A stretch of DNA of 64,000 nt, taken from Firmicutes bacterium UBA6806. Lineage in GTDB: Bacteria > Bacillota > Clostridia > Peptostreptococcales > Acidaminobacteraceae. Where the stretch lies: contig DKFC01000039.1 of the NCBI GenBank assembly GCA_002452745.1, positions 7,012 to 71,011 on the forward strand, read 5' to 3'. This document shows, in pieces, positions 7,679 through 16,567 of the stretch; the first letter of the stretch is position 1; every line of letters starts with the position of its first letter. A program made the translations under genes and the position numbers. The notes beneath the pieces are model-generated. The model did not search any database and had not been told where the DNA came from. It worked only from the letters and a program-made list of their open reading frames with translations.

Positions 7679-8956
7679 CTAATCGTAGAATTCGAATTCT
7701 AAATCAAATATTCTGACGGTATCGCCGTCCTCTACACCCATCTCTCTCAAATGGTCAAATACGCCCTTGTTTTTGAGGACATTTTGGAATCGTCTCAGCG
7801 ATTCTATATCTGTGAGATTTGTCGAGAACAGCAATCTCTCAATATAATCGCCCTCTACACAGTAAACATCATCATCCTTAAAGTACTTGACTTCATTTTC
7901 ATTGGTTAAATCTATCTCTTCGACGAAGTAATCCTCTTCATCAATTAGTGGCGTATCTTCTATACTGTCAAGAAGCTCTGTCACATAATTTAAAAGGGGA
8001 TCAATTCCGGTTCCAGTTGCCGCAGAAATAGGGAACACTTGATAGCCATCAGCCTCAATTTTTTCGGTGAACACCTTTAATGCTTCATCGTCAAAGAGCA
8101 AGTCAGTTTTATTGGCTGCAACCACTTGTTTTCTGGTAGCCAGTCTCTCATTGTATCCAAATACTTCATTATTAATTGTACAGAAGTCCTCGTATGGATC
8201 ACGTCCTTCGATTCCTGAGACATCCACCACATGAATCAATACTTTGGTTCTCTCAACATGCCTTAAAAATTCAAGCCCTAAGCCAATGCCCTCTTTTGCC
8301 CCTTCAATCAATCCGGGAATATCTGCAATGACAAAGCTCTTGCCCTTTATCGCCTCAACAACGCCTAAATTAGGCTGTAGCGTCGTAAAGTGATAGTTGG
8401 CAATTTTGGGAGTAGCTTTAGTTGTGGCAGCTAAAAAAGTGGACTTTCCAACATTTGGGTATCCCAAAAGACCTACATCAGCTAACATTTTAAGTTCTAA
8501 AGTGATATTGCGCTCACTTCCACTACGGCCTTTTTCTGAAAAATTTGGTGCTTGCCTAGTGGACGTTGTAAAATGAGTATTACCCCTTCCACCTCTACCA
8601 CCTGTTGCCAAAATCGCCTTTTGACCTTTTTCTTTCATGTCCACAATGACTTTGCCAGTATCTGCATCTCTTATAATCGTCCCTTGGGGTACTTTTATAA
8701 TCAGATTTTCTGCATCTTTTCCCGTCATTTTTTTCTTGCCGCCGTCTTCGCCATTAAGACATACATACTTATGCTTATATCTAAAGTCCATTAGGGTACG
8801 CATACCGTCATCCACAACTGCTACTACATTGCCGCCTCTGCCGCCATCTCCGCCGTCTGGCCCGCCATCCGGCACGTACTTTTCCCGTCTGAAACTCACT
8901 TTGCCGTTTCCGCCGTCACCAGCTTTTATATAAATCTTTGCAACATCTACAAACAT
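7679..8956 (-). CDS. obg: Obg GTPase, 50S assembly / stress
   Basis: Obg is an essential GTPase that binds the late 50S subunit and links ribosome assembly to stress signals. The order is the glycine-rich Obg fold (residues 1-158, GPDGGDGGRGG), the G domain with GYPNVGKST, DIPGLIEGA and NKTDL, and a C-terminal OCT domain (about 350-425). The 425-residue length is normal. It lies downstream of rplU-prp-rpmA, as is common, but a terminator and a gap of about 230 bases separate it from rpmA. Confidence 0.97.
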   Translation of the reverse strand: MFVDVAKIYIKAGDGGNGKVSFRREKYVPDGGPDGGDGGRGGNVVAVVDDGMRTLMDFRYKHKYVCLNGEDGGKKKMTGKDAENLIIKVPQGTIIRDADTGKVIVDMKEKGQKAILATGGRGGRGNTHFTTSTRQAPNFSEKGRSGSERNITLELKMLADVGLLGYPNVGKSTFLAATTKATPKIANYHFTTLQPNLGVVEAIKGKSFVIADIPGLIEGAKEGIGLGLEFLRHVERTKVLIHVVDVSGIEGRDPYEDFCTINNEVFGYNERLATRKQVVAANKTDLLFDDEALKVFTEKIEADGYQVFPISAATGTGIDPLLNYVTELLDSIEDTPLIDEEDYFVEEIDLTNENEVKYFKDDDVYCVEGDYIERLLFSTNLTDIESLRRFQNVLKNKGVFDHLREMGVEDGDTVRIFDLEFEFYD

Positions 8957-9088
8957 TTTACACCTCTCTTGTCTCTATCTGTAAACTGACAGATATCCAT
9001 GAGTTATTCCGAAATATTCACGGCTTGACATAACACGTCATGAATATACGGTTCTATTATACCAAATCTGTCCGAATACACACAAAAA

Positions 9089-9113
9089 CATTAATCCAAG
9101 GATTGGATTAATG
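9089..9113. repeat. Perfect 10-bp inverted repeat upstream of obg
   Basis: CATTAATCCA - AGGAT - TGGATTAATG forms a perfect hairpin in the rpmA-obg gap, just upstream of a TATAAT (minus strand, complement near 9055-9062). It has no T run in the direction of obg, so it is more likely an operator or mRNA structure than a terminator. Confidence 0.5.
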
Positions 9114-9149
9114 AAAGGGAAAACTCATGGTATAATTTTAACGCTATTT

Positions 9150-9177
9150 AAAAATGCCCATCATTACTGATGGACAT
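9150..9177 (-). terminator. Terminator after rpmA
   Basis: The minus strand reads ATGTCCATCA - GTAA - TGATGGGCAT - TTTTAAA, a ten-pair stem just after the rpmA stop. Confidence 0.75.
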
Positions 9178-9183
9178 TTTAGA

Positions 9184-9465
9184 CTACGCTTCGTAAACGC
9201 TTACTTGCTTTTTATCTCTACCTTTTCTTTCGAACTTAACAACACCATTTACTTTTGCGAATAATGTATCATCTCCGCCGATGCCTACGTTAGTTCCTGG
9301 GTGAATTTTTGTGCCTCTTTGTCTAACCAAGATGCTTCCAGCATTTACTTTCTGTCCGTCAGCTCTTTTAACGCCGAGTCTCTTTGCTTGAGAATCACGA
9401 CCATTCTTTGAAGAACCAACACCTTTTTTACTTGCGAATAACTGTAAATTAAAAGTTCTTAACAT
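9184..9465 (-). CDS. rpmA: 50S ribosomal protein L27 with Prp-cleaved leader
   Basis: L27 lies at the peptidyl transferase centre. The start is ATG 9465 with AAGGAGGTG upstream; a longer frame reaches back into prp but has no ribosome site. The product begins MLRTFNLQLFASKKGVG. In Firmicutes the leader ending in FF or LF is removed before ASKKG by the Prp protease, whose gene is next door and overlaps this one by 17 bases. The 93-residue length is as expected. Confidence 0.97.
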   Translation of the reverse strand: MLRTFNLQLFASKKGVGSSKNGRDSQAKRLGVKRADGQKVNAGSILVRQRGTKIHPGTNVGIGGDDTLFAKVNGVVKFERKGRDKKQVSVYEA

Positions 9466-9799
9466 GTCCCTGCACCTCCTTAATTCTAAGTTTAACATAC
9501 TCAGGGTACGTTGCTTCTATACCTTCCACGCCAACGACAAACATTTTGAACATGATATCCACTTCATCCGATTGGCATTTTTCTTTAAGACTGAACTTCA
9601 AATAACCCTCTTTAATCTCCAGACCCATCTGTTCTTCAGGTACATTTCCAACTTCCTCCACAGAATTGCACAGTGTTTGAGCCAGCGTCGAAACCGCTGC
9701 ACAAACTAAGTCTTTTCCATATTCATCAGAATTGGCGTGCCCTGTAACTTTTAGGCCACAAAAGTGATTATTTGATTTGTCAATATCAACCTTTATCAT
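9449..9799 (-). CDS. prp: Ribosomal-processing cysteine protease Prp
   Basis: Prp removes the N-terminal extension of L27. The family's catalytic pair is present: histidine in VTGHANSDEYG and cysteine in KDLVCAAVS. The 116-residue length is typical. The gene sits between rplU and rpmA, the conserved order, 5 bases after rplU and overlapping rpmA, so enzyme and substrate are made together. Confidence 0.95.
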   Translation of the reverse strand: MIKVDIDKSNNHFCGLKVTGHANSDEYGKDLVCAAVSTLAQTLCNSVEEVGNVPEEQMGLEIKEGYLKFSLKEKCQSDEVDIMFKMFVVGVEGIEATYPEYVKLRIKEVQGHVKNF

Positions 9800-9804
9800 T
9801 TTAA

Positions 9805-10113
9805 CTATAAAGTGATGCTGTCGATTTTAACTTTTGTGTATGGCTGTCTGTGTCCTTGTTTTTTTCTGTAATCTTTTTTGTTTTTGTATTTGAAAATGAT
9901 TACTTTAGGACCTTTGCCATTTTTCACAACTGTTGCAGACACTTTGGCAGAAGCAACAGCTTGGCCAAACTCTAAGCCATTGTCGCCAGAAACTGCTAAG
10001 ATTTGGTCAAACACAAATGTTTCACCTTCGCTAGCATTTAACTTTTCAACAAAGATCTCATCGCCTTGTTGAACTTTGTATTGTTTACCACCAGTTTGAA
10101 TAATTGCGTACAT
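9805..10113 (-). CDS. rplU: 50S ribosomal protein L21
   Basis: L21 binds 23S rRNA. It begins MYAIIQTGGKQYKVQQGD and ends with the basic KKDYRKKQGHRQPYTKVKI signature. Its 102 residues are standard. The ribosome site is GGAGGTGC before ATG 10113. It is the first gene of rplU-prp-rpmA, behind its own strong promoter and a structured leader. Confidence 0.98.
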   Translation of the reverse strand: MYAIIQTGGKQYKVQQGDEIFVEKLNASEGETFVFDQILAVSGDNGLEFGQAVASAKVSATVVKNGKGPKVIIFKYKNKKDYRKKQGHRQPYTKVKIDSITL

Positions 10114-10188
10114 ATCGCACCTCCTCTATCCTTTCTCGCCAAAACCAGGTACACTAAAGTGTTTATAACCCGTTTCATGCGGCTACCC
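10114..10188 (-). promoter_or_regulatory. rplU mRNA leader, likely L21-type autoregulatory element
   Basis: Between the promoter and rplU the transcript holds a GC-richer block (GGGTAGCCGCATGAAACGGG) and a short stem ACACTTTAGTGT before the ribosome site. Firmicute rplU genes often carry an L21 leader in this place. I infer the identity from position and structure, not from a covariance match. Confidence 0.5.
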
Positions 10189-10193
10189 GAATA

Positions 10194-10222
10194 ATGTTAT
10201 CACACTGTTCACTAGATGTCAA
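10194..10222 (-). promoter_or_regulatory. Promoter of rplU-prp-rpmA
   Basis: The minus strand has a consensus TTGACA, 17 bases, TAACAT. The predicted start site leaves a leader of about 75 bases. Confidence 0.75.
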
Positions 10223-10297
10223 TAAAAAACTGAGTTTTAGCCCTTATCATTCATTTTATCGAAATTCGTTTTCCAGTTAACTACATATCTTATGGCT

Positions 10298-11689
10298 CTA
10301 ATTCCTTATAAATCGATATTTTCCGTTGCCAGTAGGTTTCTTGACATATCTGATTTTGTATTCAAACCCATTAAAAATATCTCTTTGCGCTAGGAAAATA
10401 TAAAGCGCCTCTTCGAGTTCCACAGTGAGCTCTTTCGTATTCGTATGTTTTTCTATTTTTAACAACTCATAATACAGTTCATTTAAATGCCAAAAAAATC
10501 GGTCCTTCTGTCTGAAATTGAAACTCACAGCATCAAGCGAGGAAGGCCTCTCTCGCTTTCTAGTCAGTTCTACTAGGCCAAGAGTTGTAAGGCCGCAAAC
10601 CAGAAAATCATCTTCACCGGTAAAGACTTCTTCCTCCAGAAACTTCATAAAATTCGAGGCATTTTCCTTCTTCATATCTATAAAATCTATGATGATGACA
10701 CCGCTGATATTTCGATTTAAAAGATGGTTTTTCACAGAGAGGGCAGCTTTTCGGTTGACCTCGTCTGTCATCTTCACTTTGTCCACTGCTGTATAGCTGC
10801 CTGAGTTGACATCTACAATTGTAAAGGCTTCCAGTTCATCAATGGTTGCATTAATCCCCTCGCCACAATCGACAATTGATTCAAACAAATAACGCTCAAG
10901 GTCAACTCCAAACTCATGATAAATGGCATTTTGGGGTGCTATCAACTTCAATTTAGCAGCCGGAATGCCCATTTCCATCAAAACCGACTTTAATGCCTTG
11001 CTGTGATAACAGACCCTCTCCACAGAATCGTCATAGAGTTTTCTATAGATGTTCTCAAAAAAATTCGACCCATCATATAAAGCGGCAGTCTTGCTGGACA
11101 GTTTGCTGATTTTCACCAGTTCAGTCCATTGATTGCACAGCCTGTTGATGTCTTTTGAAATCATTTCCTCAGACTGAACTTCGTTGACGACACTCCTCAC
11201 AATCCAACCGAGTTCGCCGTCATAGGCATCGTCAATTAGCTTTGATATGTGATCTTTATTTACATGACTTCGAAGTTTTTTAGAAAATCGAATGCCCTTC
11301 ATTTGGGGCAGCAAAACAACATATTTTCCAGCAAGTGATATGTCTGCTGTCAATTGAGGCCCTTTTAATTGATAACTCTCCTTGATGACTTGCACGAGAA
11401 TGAGTTCACCTTTTTTAAGGAGTTTTGTAAGAGGTAGCCCCTTTTCTTCCCGACTTCGAGTCTTAAGATACTCTCTGCGTGATAAAAAACCATTCTCACG
11501 CTGGCCTATATCTATAAACACGCCATCAATGGACTCAGCAAACTGAACCACTCTTCCAAGGTAGATGTTCCCCAGTATATTGTCTGAGAACTGATTTTCC
11601 ATGATAACTTTTTCAATTTTCTGATGATTTAAATCCACAGTCATGGCAATATTTAAAATTGGACTTTGGTCAATAATCAGTTGTTTCAT
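10298..11689 (-). CDS. rng: RNase E/G family ribonuclease lacking the Zn-link cysteines
   Basis: RNase G cleaves single-stranded RNA with a 5' monophosphate. Residues about 36-125 form the S1 domain (GNIYLGRVVQF, GVFIDIGQRENGFL). The catalytic aspartates are in DVNSGS and IIDFIDM. The usual zinc-link CPxC, which follows TRKR and joins subunits in RNase E/G, is missing: after LGLVELTRKRERPSSL the chain continues AVSFNFRQKDRFF with no cysteine. Dimer assembly must differ, or activity may be altered. It lies 13 bases after the DUF2344 gene, an arrangement common in Clostridia. Confidence 0.9.
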   Translation of the reverse strand: MKQLIIDQSPILNIAMTVDLNHQKIEKVIMENQFSDNILGNIYLGRVVQFAESIDGVFIDIGQRENGFLSRREYLKTRSREEKGLPLTKLLKKGELILVQVIKESYQLKGPQLTADISLAGKYVVLLPQMKGIRFSKKLRSHVNKDHISKLIDDAYDGELGWIVRSVVNEVQSEEMISKDINRLCNQWTELVKISKLSSKTAALYDGSNFFENIYRKLYDDSVERVCYHSKALKSVLMEMGIPAAKLKLIAPQNAIYHEFGVDLERYLFESIVDCGEGINATIDELEAFTIVDVNSGSYTAVDKVKMTDEVNRKAALSVKNHLLNRNISGVIIIDFIDMKKENASNFMKFLEEEVFTGEDDFLVCGLTTLGLVELTRKRERPSSLDAVSFNFRQKDRFFWHLNELYYELLKIEKHTNTKELTVELEEALYIFLAQRDIFNGFEYKIRYVKKPTGNGKYRFIRN

Positions 11690-11702
11690 GATCTAATACT
11701 CC

Positions 11703-12392
11703 CTATAAATTATAGAGGCTCACTAACTGATCCTCTGCCGCCATCAATAGACTGATTCGCTCAGCTTCAATTAAACTGACTTGATTTTCCATCTTGCAGA
11801 ACTTTAAGAAGAGTTCGCCAAGCAAGACGGGGTTTAAACTGCCATTGCTGCCCGAGGCAAATATTCCCCTTAGAATCAAGTCATTTCCTTCCTTGTAGAC
11901 AAACTGAAAGTTTCTCAGCATTTCCAGCGCATTGATAGTCTTCATTTTGCCCTTTTTAGTCTTCTTTTCAAAGGTGACTTCCCCTTGATTTAAGAAACCT
12001 TCAAGCCTCTCTTCAAAGGGATAGTCCTCCACATTGGCATCAAATTCTATTTTCAAGAGATATTCTGAAAAATCCACAGCTGCCATGAGTGAGCCTTTAC
12101 TGTTCACAAATTTAGCTTCTGTCACTTCAATCCCCTCAGGAAATCTCATATTCAAGACCCTATCAATATTGATTTCCTCCGTCAGCTGTACTTCCATAAT
12201 CTCAGCTTGACTTGAAAATCCAACAGAAAGTGGTGCTGCAAAAGTCATTTTAGGATGCGGATTAAACCCCTCAGAAAATTTAAGAGGCAACTTGTGAAAT
12301 CTGAAGACTCTTTCAAAGAGTTTCATCAATTCCAAATGAGATAAAAATTTCATATATCTGTGTTTTTTATAAACGATTCTCAAAGTCACCAT
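11703..12392 (-). CDS. DUF2344 / TIGR03936 family protein
   Basis: This 229-residue protein of unknown biochemical role is always paired with the B12-type radical SAM protein encoded just upstream. The hallmark segments MKFLSHLELMKLFERVFR and FSEGFNPHPKMTFAAPLSVGF are present. The frame is open further upstream, but homologs start at MVTLRIVYKKHR, which is ATG 12392. That ATG overlaps the preceding stop (TAATG), showing tight coupling. In some lineages the two are one fused protein, so a physical complex is likely. Confidence 0.88.
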   Translation of the reverse strand: MVTLRIVYKKHRYMKFLSHLELMKLFERVFRFHKLPLKFSEGFNPHPKMTFAAPLSVGFSSQAEIMEVQLTEEINIDRVLNMRFPEGIEVTEAKFVNSKGSLMAAVDFSEYLLKIEFDANVEDYPFEERLEGFLNQGEVTFEKKTKKGKMKTINALEMLRNFQFVYKEGNDLILRGIFASGSNGSLNPVLLGELFLKFCKMENQVSLIEAERISLLMAAEDQLVSLYNL

Positions 12393-14218
12393 TAGCACGC
12401 ACCACCTATAATATTGACGTTCACACCACAAGCAGTACAGCCGTCGCGGCAATCCTGAGTTGTAACGCCCTTTATTGCATTTTCATTTTCCTGAATTAAA
12501 TACGATTTGGAAACACCTGGATCTATCATATCCCAAGGGAACAATTCATCGTATGCACGCTCCCGAACAGTGTAAAAGTCAGGATCTATACCACATTCCT
12601 CAAATGCGCGTTGCCAGATAGCGTAATTGAAATACTCCTGCCATCCATCAAACTTAGCACCGAGTTCATAAGCTCGCACTAAAACTTTTGACAGTTTTCG
12701 ATCACCCCTTGCGAAAACCCCCTCAAGGACACTGGTCTTAGGATCATGATAATTGTACACCACTCTGCGGTTTATGAGTTTTGATTTTAAGTAATCAATT
12801 TTTTCATAGAACGTCTCCACAGAATCCTGCGGCATCCACTGAAACGGTGTAAAGGGTTTCGGAACAAAACAAGATGTACTCACAGTCACTTGTACTGTCT
12901 TCTTCATATCTTCAGGTTTAACTTGTTTGAAGATATATGCTCCTAAATTGGCAATCTCGTTTATGCCATATAAATCTTCTTCCGTTTCTGTCGGAAGACC
13001 AATCATAAAATACAGCTTCACACGATGCCAACCCAAAGCAAAAATACTTCTAAATGTACTCTCTATATTTTCTGAGCTCACCCCTTTGTTGATGACATCT
13101 CTCATCCTCTGAGTTCCCGCCTCTGGTGCAAAGGTAAGTCCAGTCTTTCTAATCTTCTGAATTTCCTTTACTACATCCACTGAGAAACTGTCCAGTCTCA
13201 ATGACGGTAGAGAAACTCCAATACTCTCTTTTTCATACTTCTCCACGAGTTCTTTAACAAGGGTTTCAATTTCACTGTAATCCAGTGTACTCAGCGAAGT
13301 GAGAGATAACTCTTCGAACCCCGTTGACTCCAATATCTTTGAGATATTGGACTTTATTGTCTCAGGCTTTTTCTCACGAATTGGTCTATAGAGCATGCCT
13401 GCTTGGCAAAATCTACACCCTTTTGTACAGCCTCTGAAAATCTCGATCATGGCTCTGTCATGCACCACATCTGCCAAAGGCACAATCATGGTTTCCAGTT
13501 GATAGCCCTTGTCAAAATCTCTGACAATTCTCTTTTTGATTTTTTCAGGAACATCTGCCAATCGTTTGACTTCTTTTAAAATACCGCTTTCTTCATAAAC
13601 GGGTTCGTAGAATTTTGGTACGTAAACACCGCCTATTTGTGCGGCAGAAAGCAGAAATTCATCTTTTGTTATTTTACCCGCTTTATAAGGTCGATAGGCT
13701 TCTATAAACTCCAAAAGTTGTTCTTCTCCTTCACCGATAAAGAATAAATCGACAAATTCTGCAAGCGGTTCAGGGTTATAAGCACAGGGTCCACCTGCTA
13801 CAATCAACGGATGATGCGGCATTCTCTCAGAAGCATAAAATGGAATCCCTGCTAAGTTGAGCATATTTAAAATATTAGTATAGCTCAGCTCATATTGAAG
13901 TGTGAATCCAATTATGTCCATATCAATCAGTTTAGATTTAGATTCAAGTGTCACAACCGATTCGTTATGTTCTCTCAAAATATCTTCCATGTCCTTCCAA
14001 GGCGAGAAAATACGCTCGCAAAACACATCCTCTTCTCCATTGAGTAGGTTGTAGATGATTTGAAGTCCCAGATAGCTCATTCCCACCTCGTAAACGTCGG
14101 GAAAGCAAAATCCAAACCGAATCATATTGTCTGTTATTTCCTTGTTAAAAGTATTGAGTTCGCCGCCTATATATCTCGAGGGTTTCTCAACCTTTTGAAG
14201 CATTGCTTCTAATTTCAT
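12392..14218 (-). CDS. TIGR03960 family radical SAM protein
   Basis: A 608-residue radical SAM enzyme with an N-terminal cobalamin-binding-like region and the cluster motif RGCTKGCRFC near residues 262-271. It ends in a cysteine-rich tail (DCRDGCTACG) of the kind found in this family. The reaction is not known; its constant pairing with DUF2344, RNase G and ribosomal protein genes suggests RNA or ribosome modification. It starts at ATG 14218 with a CAGGAGGAAA site. Confidence 0.9.
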   Translation of the reverse strand: MKLEAMLQKVEKPSRYIGGELNTFNKEITDNMIRFGFCFPDVYEVGMSYLGLQIIYNLLNGEEDVFCERIFSPWKDMEDILREHNESVVTLESKSKLIDMDIIGFTLQYELSYTNILNMLNLAGIPFYASERMPHHPLIVAGGPCAYNPEPLAEFVDLFFIGEGEEQLLEFIEAYRPYKAGKITKDEFLLSAAQIGGVYVPKFYEPVYEESGILKEVKRLADVPEKIKKRIVRDFDKGYQLETMIVPLADVVHDRAMIEIFRGCTKGCRFCQAGMLYRPIREKKPETIKSNISKILESTGFEELSLTSLSTLDYSEIETLVKELVEKYEKESIGVSLPSLRLDSFSVDVVKEIQKIRKTGLTFAPEAGTQRMRDVINKGVSSENIESTFRSIFALGWHRVKLYFMIGLPTETEEDLYGINEIANLGAYIFKQVKPEDMKKTVQVTVSTSCFVPKPFTPFQWMPQDSVETFYEKIDYLKSKLINRRVVYNYHDPKTSVLEGVFARGDRKLSKVLVRAYELGAKFDGWQEYFNYAIWQRAFEECGIDPDFYTVRERAYDELFPWDMIDPGVSKSYLIQENENAIKGVTTQDCRDGCTACGVNVNIIGGAC

Positions 14219-14269
14219 GTGTTTCCTCCTGTTGATTTATAATTCCAACTGTTTATGAACTGATTTACA

Positions 14270-15379
14270 TCAGTACATAAAAGTTCCTTTCTTTCTTCTT
14301 ATATAGATGGTTTCCACCAATCCAATTGCAATCATGCTGGTGACAATAGAGGATGCCCCATAACTGAAAAATGGAAGTGTAATCCCGGTCACTGGCATAA
14401 CGCCCATGGTCATGCCGATATTTTCAATAATCTGAAACGCAAACATAAAGATAATACCAACTATAATATTCGAACCAAATTCATCCTTGGTTCTGTAACT
14501 GAGCATCAGTAATCTGATCAGAAATAGAAAGTAGAGCACAATGAGCGCCATTCCACCGACAAACCCCGCCTCTTCTGCAAAGACAGCAAAGATAAAGTCG
14601 CTCTCTTGAACAGGCAAGTAATCCAAGCGATGATAAACCCCCTGAAAGATGCCCTTCCCATACATTTGACCAGATCCAATGGTTATCTTAGACTGCATTA
14701 CATGGTAATTACCCGGAAGAGTCAAATCCTCTGGATTTAAAAACGCATCAATCCGCTCCTGCTGATGTCGTTCCAAAAACCTATAAATAATTGGCGCTCC
14801 TATAATCGAAAGTAGACCCGCAAGTCCAATATAACGATATTTAAGACCATTGACAAACATCATGCCAAATGTGATGAGGACAAATACAAGCCCTGAACCC
14901 AAGTCAGGTTGTTTCAGCACCAATCCCAAAAACGGCAATAAGATCAAACCGCATTTTATAATATCCTTAAAGCTGGTAACACCTCGGTTCTTTTCTAAAA
15001 ATTTGGAGAAGAAAATAATATACCCTATCTTCGCCAGTTCGCTGGTCTGTATGTCGATTGATCCCAGATGAATCCAGCTTCGCGCACCGTTTCTTATAAC
15101 CCCTAAGCCTGGTACATAGACTAGCAGCAATAAGCCTATCGACAGAAAAAAGATGCTCAGATAAAATTCTCCAAACAATTCATAATCTATTAGCTGCATT
15201 AAGATGATGATGACAAGTCCCACTGCAAAGGATATAATTTGCATCTTAAATTGACGGGTTATGCCGTCTGTTTGTACATTTGTAGCACTGGCTATGGCCA
15301 CAACCCCAATTGAAAAAATGACAATAATAACCGCCAGCAAAATATAGTCAAAATTTGTGATTGCCTTTTTAAAGTTCAA
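14270..15379 (-). CDS. rodA: RodA peptidoglycan glycosyltransferase (SEDS)
   Basis: RodA polymerises glycan strands during rod elongation together with PBP2 and MreB. The 369-residue protein has about ten membrane segments and the SEDS motifs ARSWIHLGSIDIQTSELAK and EDFIFAVFAEE-type (here ESDFIFAVFAEEAGFVGG). A GTG at 15391 opens the frame, but a TTG at 15379, four bases after GAGGTG, is the better start. A terminator stem lies directly between minE and this gene, with almost no room for a separate promoter. Confidence 0.92.
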   Translation of the reverse strand: MNFKKAITNFDYILLAVIIVIFSIGVVAIASATNVQTDGITRQFKMQIISFAVGLVIIILMQLIDYELFGEFYLSIFFLSIGLLLLVYVPGLGVIRNGARSWIHLGSIDIQTSELAKIGYIIFFSKFLEKNRGVTSFKDIIKCGLILLPFLGLVLKQPDLGSGLVFVLITFGMMFVNGLKYRYIGLAGLLSIIGAPIIYRFLERHQQERIDAFLNPEDLTLPGNYHVMQSKITIGSGQMYGKGIFQGVYHRLDYLPVQESDFIFAVFAEEAGFVGGMALIVLYFLFLIRLLMLSYRTKDEFGSNIIVGIIFMFAFQIIENIGMTMGVMPVTGITLPFFSYGASSIVTSMIAIGLVETIYIRRKKGTFMY

Positions 15380-15412
15380 AATACACCTCACTGTTCAAAG
15401 CGTCATAAGACT

Positions 15413-15438
15413 GAAAAAAAGGTCCTGCCTGAGGACCT
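15413..15438 (-). terminator. Terminator/attenuator between minE and rodA
   Basis: The minus strand has AGGTCCT - CAGGC - AGGACCT followed by seven T. It ends only about 35 bases before the rodA start, so rodA depends on read-through or on a promoter inside minE. Confidence 0.85.
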
Positions 15439-15444
15439 CAAAGA

Positions 15445-15711
15445 TTATCTTTTCATATTTTTAATTGGGATGTTTGCCACCAAAACTGGTCTTCCAGATG
15501 AATCATCTCTGGTGCGAGTAATTTTTATATCCAAGTTTGAGGTGTCATAATCCACATGTTCTGAGATGGACGAGAGAATATCCTCTTTCAGTAGCTCAAG
15601 CAACTCAGGTGTACAGTTGGTGCGATCATGTACCAGTACTAGTTTCAATCGCTCCTTCGCAACATTCTTACTCGTCGGCTTCGTATTCAAAAATCCAAAT
15701 AAGTCAAACAT
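15445..15711 (-). CDS. minE: Cell division topological specificity factor MinE
   Basis: MinE stimulates the MinD ATPase and drives pole-to-pole oscillation. At 88 residues it carries the N-terminal MinD-contact helix (KERLKLVLVHDRTNCTPELLELLKEDI) and the C-terminal topological specificity domain. It lies 12 bases after minD, in the order minC-minD-minE. Confidence 0.97.
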   Translation of the reverse strand: MFDLFGFLNTKPTSKNVAKERLKLVLVHDRTNCTPELLELLKEDILSSISEHVDYDTSNLDIKITRTRDDSSGRPVLVANIPIKNMKR

Positions 15712-15723
15712 ATCAGTCCCTCC

Positions 15724-16521
15724 TTACTTACCAAATGAAAATGCTCTCTTTAGTTTCTCAAAAAAGTTTTCTTGTACATCAAATTGTAAAAAAGGAACCT
15801 CTTCTCCTATAATGCGTTTGGAAATGTTTTTAAAGGCACTTCCTGAAAGTGAATTGGTTTTAAAGACTGCTGGTTCCCCTCTGTTGGTACTCATGACCAC
15901 TTCTTCATCATCGGGAACGACACCTATTAAATCTATTGCAAGAATATCTTCTATATCTTCTACATTCATCATCTCGCCACGCTTAACCATGTCCACTCTG
16001 AGGCGGTTGACGATTAATCTCGGATCGTGAATTTCTGCTGCTTCTAAAAGCCCAATAATCCTGTCTGCATCTCTAACAGCTGATATTTCAGGTGTTGTGA
16101 CGACAATTGCACGATTTGCTCCCGCAATTGCGTTTTTAAAGCCCTGTTCAATCCCCGCTGGACAATCCACCAGAATATAGTCAAAACTCTTTTTAAGGTC
16201 CTCTATCAATTCCTTCATTTGATCAGGTGTCACTGCGTTTTTGTCTTTTGTCTGCGCCGCAGGCAGGAGACATAAGTTGTCAAACCGCTTATCCTTAATC
16301 AATGCTTGCTTTGCTCTACATACACCTGTCACCACATCGACAATATCATAGACGATTCTATTTTCAAGGCCGAGGACAATGTCCAAATTTCTAAGACCAA
16401 TATCTGCATCTATCACGCATACTTTTTTACCTTCAAGTGCCAATGCAGCACCAATGTTCGCGGTCGTCGTGGTCTTGCCCACGCCGCCCTTACCGGATGT
16501 TATAACGATTGCTTCACCCAT
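15724..16521 (-). CDS. minD: Septum site-determining ATPase MinD
   Basis: MinD is a membrane-bound ParA-type ATPase that recruits MinC and MinE. The deviant Walker A box GKGGVGKTT is at residues 10-18. The C-terminal amphipathic membrane helix ENFFEKLKRAFSFGK is intact. The 265-residue length is normal. It follows minC by 46 bases. Confidence 0.98.
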   Translation of the reverse strand: MGEAIVITSGKGGVGKTTTTANIGAALALEGKKVCVIDADIGLRNLDIVLGLENRIVYDIVDVVTGVCRAKQALIKDKRFDNLCLLPAAQTKDKNAVTPDQMKELIEDLKKSFDYILVDCPAGIEQGFKNAIAGANRAIVVTTPEISAVRDADRIIGLLEAAEIHDPRLIVNRLRVDMVKRGEMMNVEDIEDILAIDLIGVVPDDEEVVMSTNRGEPAVFKTNSLSGSAFKNISKRIIGEEVPFLQFDVQENFFEKLKRAFSFGK

Positions 16522-16567
16522 AAGAATCCTCCAAGTTATATAAGATAAATCAAATTAATTATTACTT

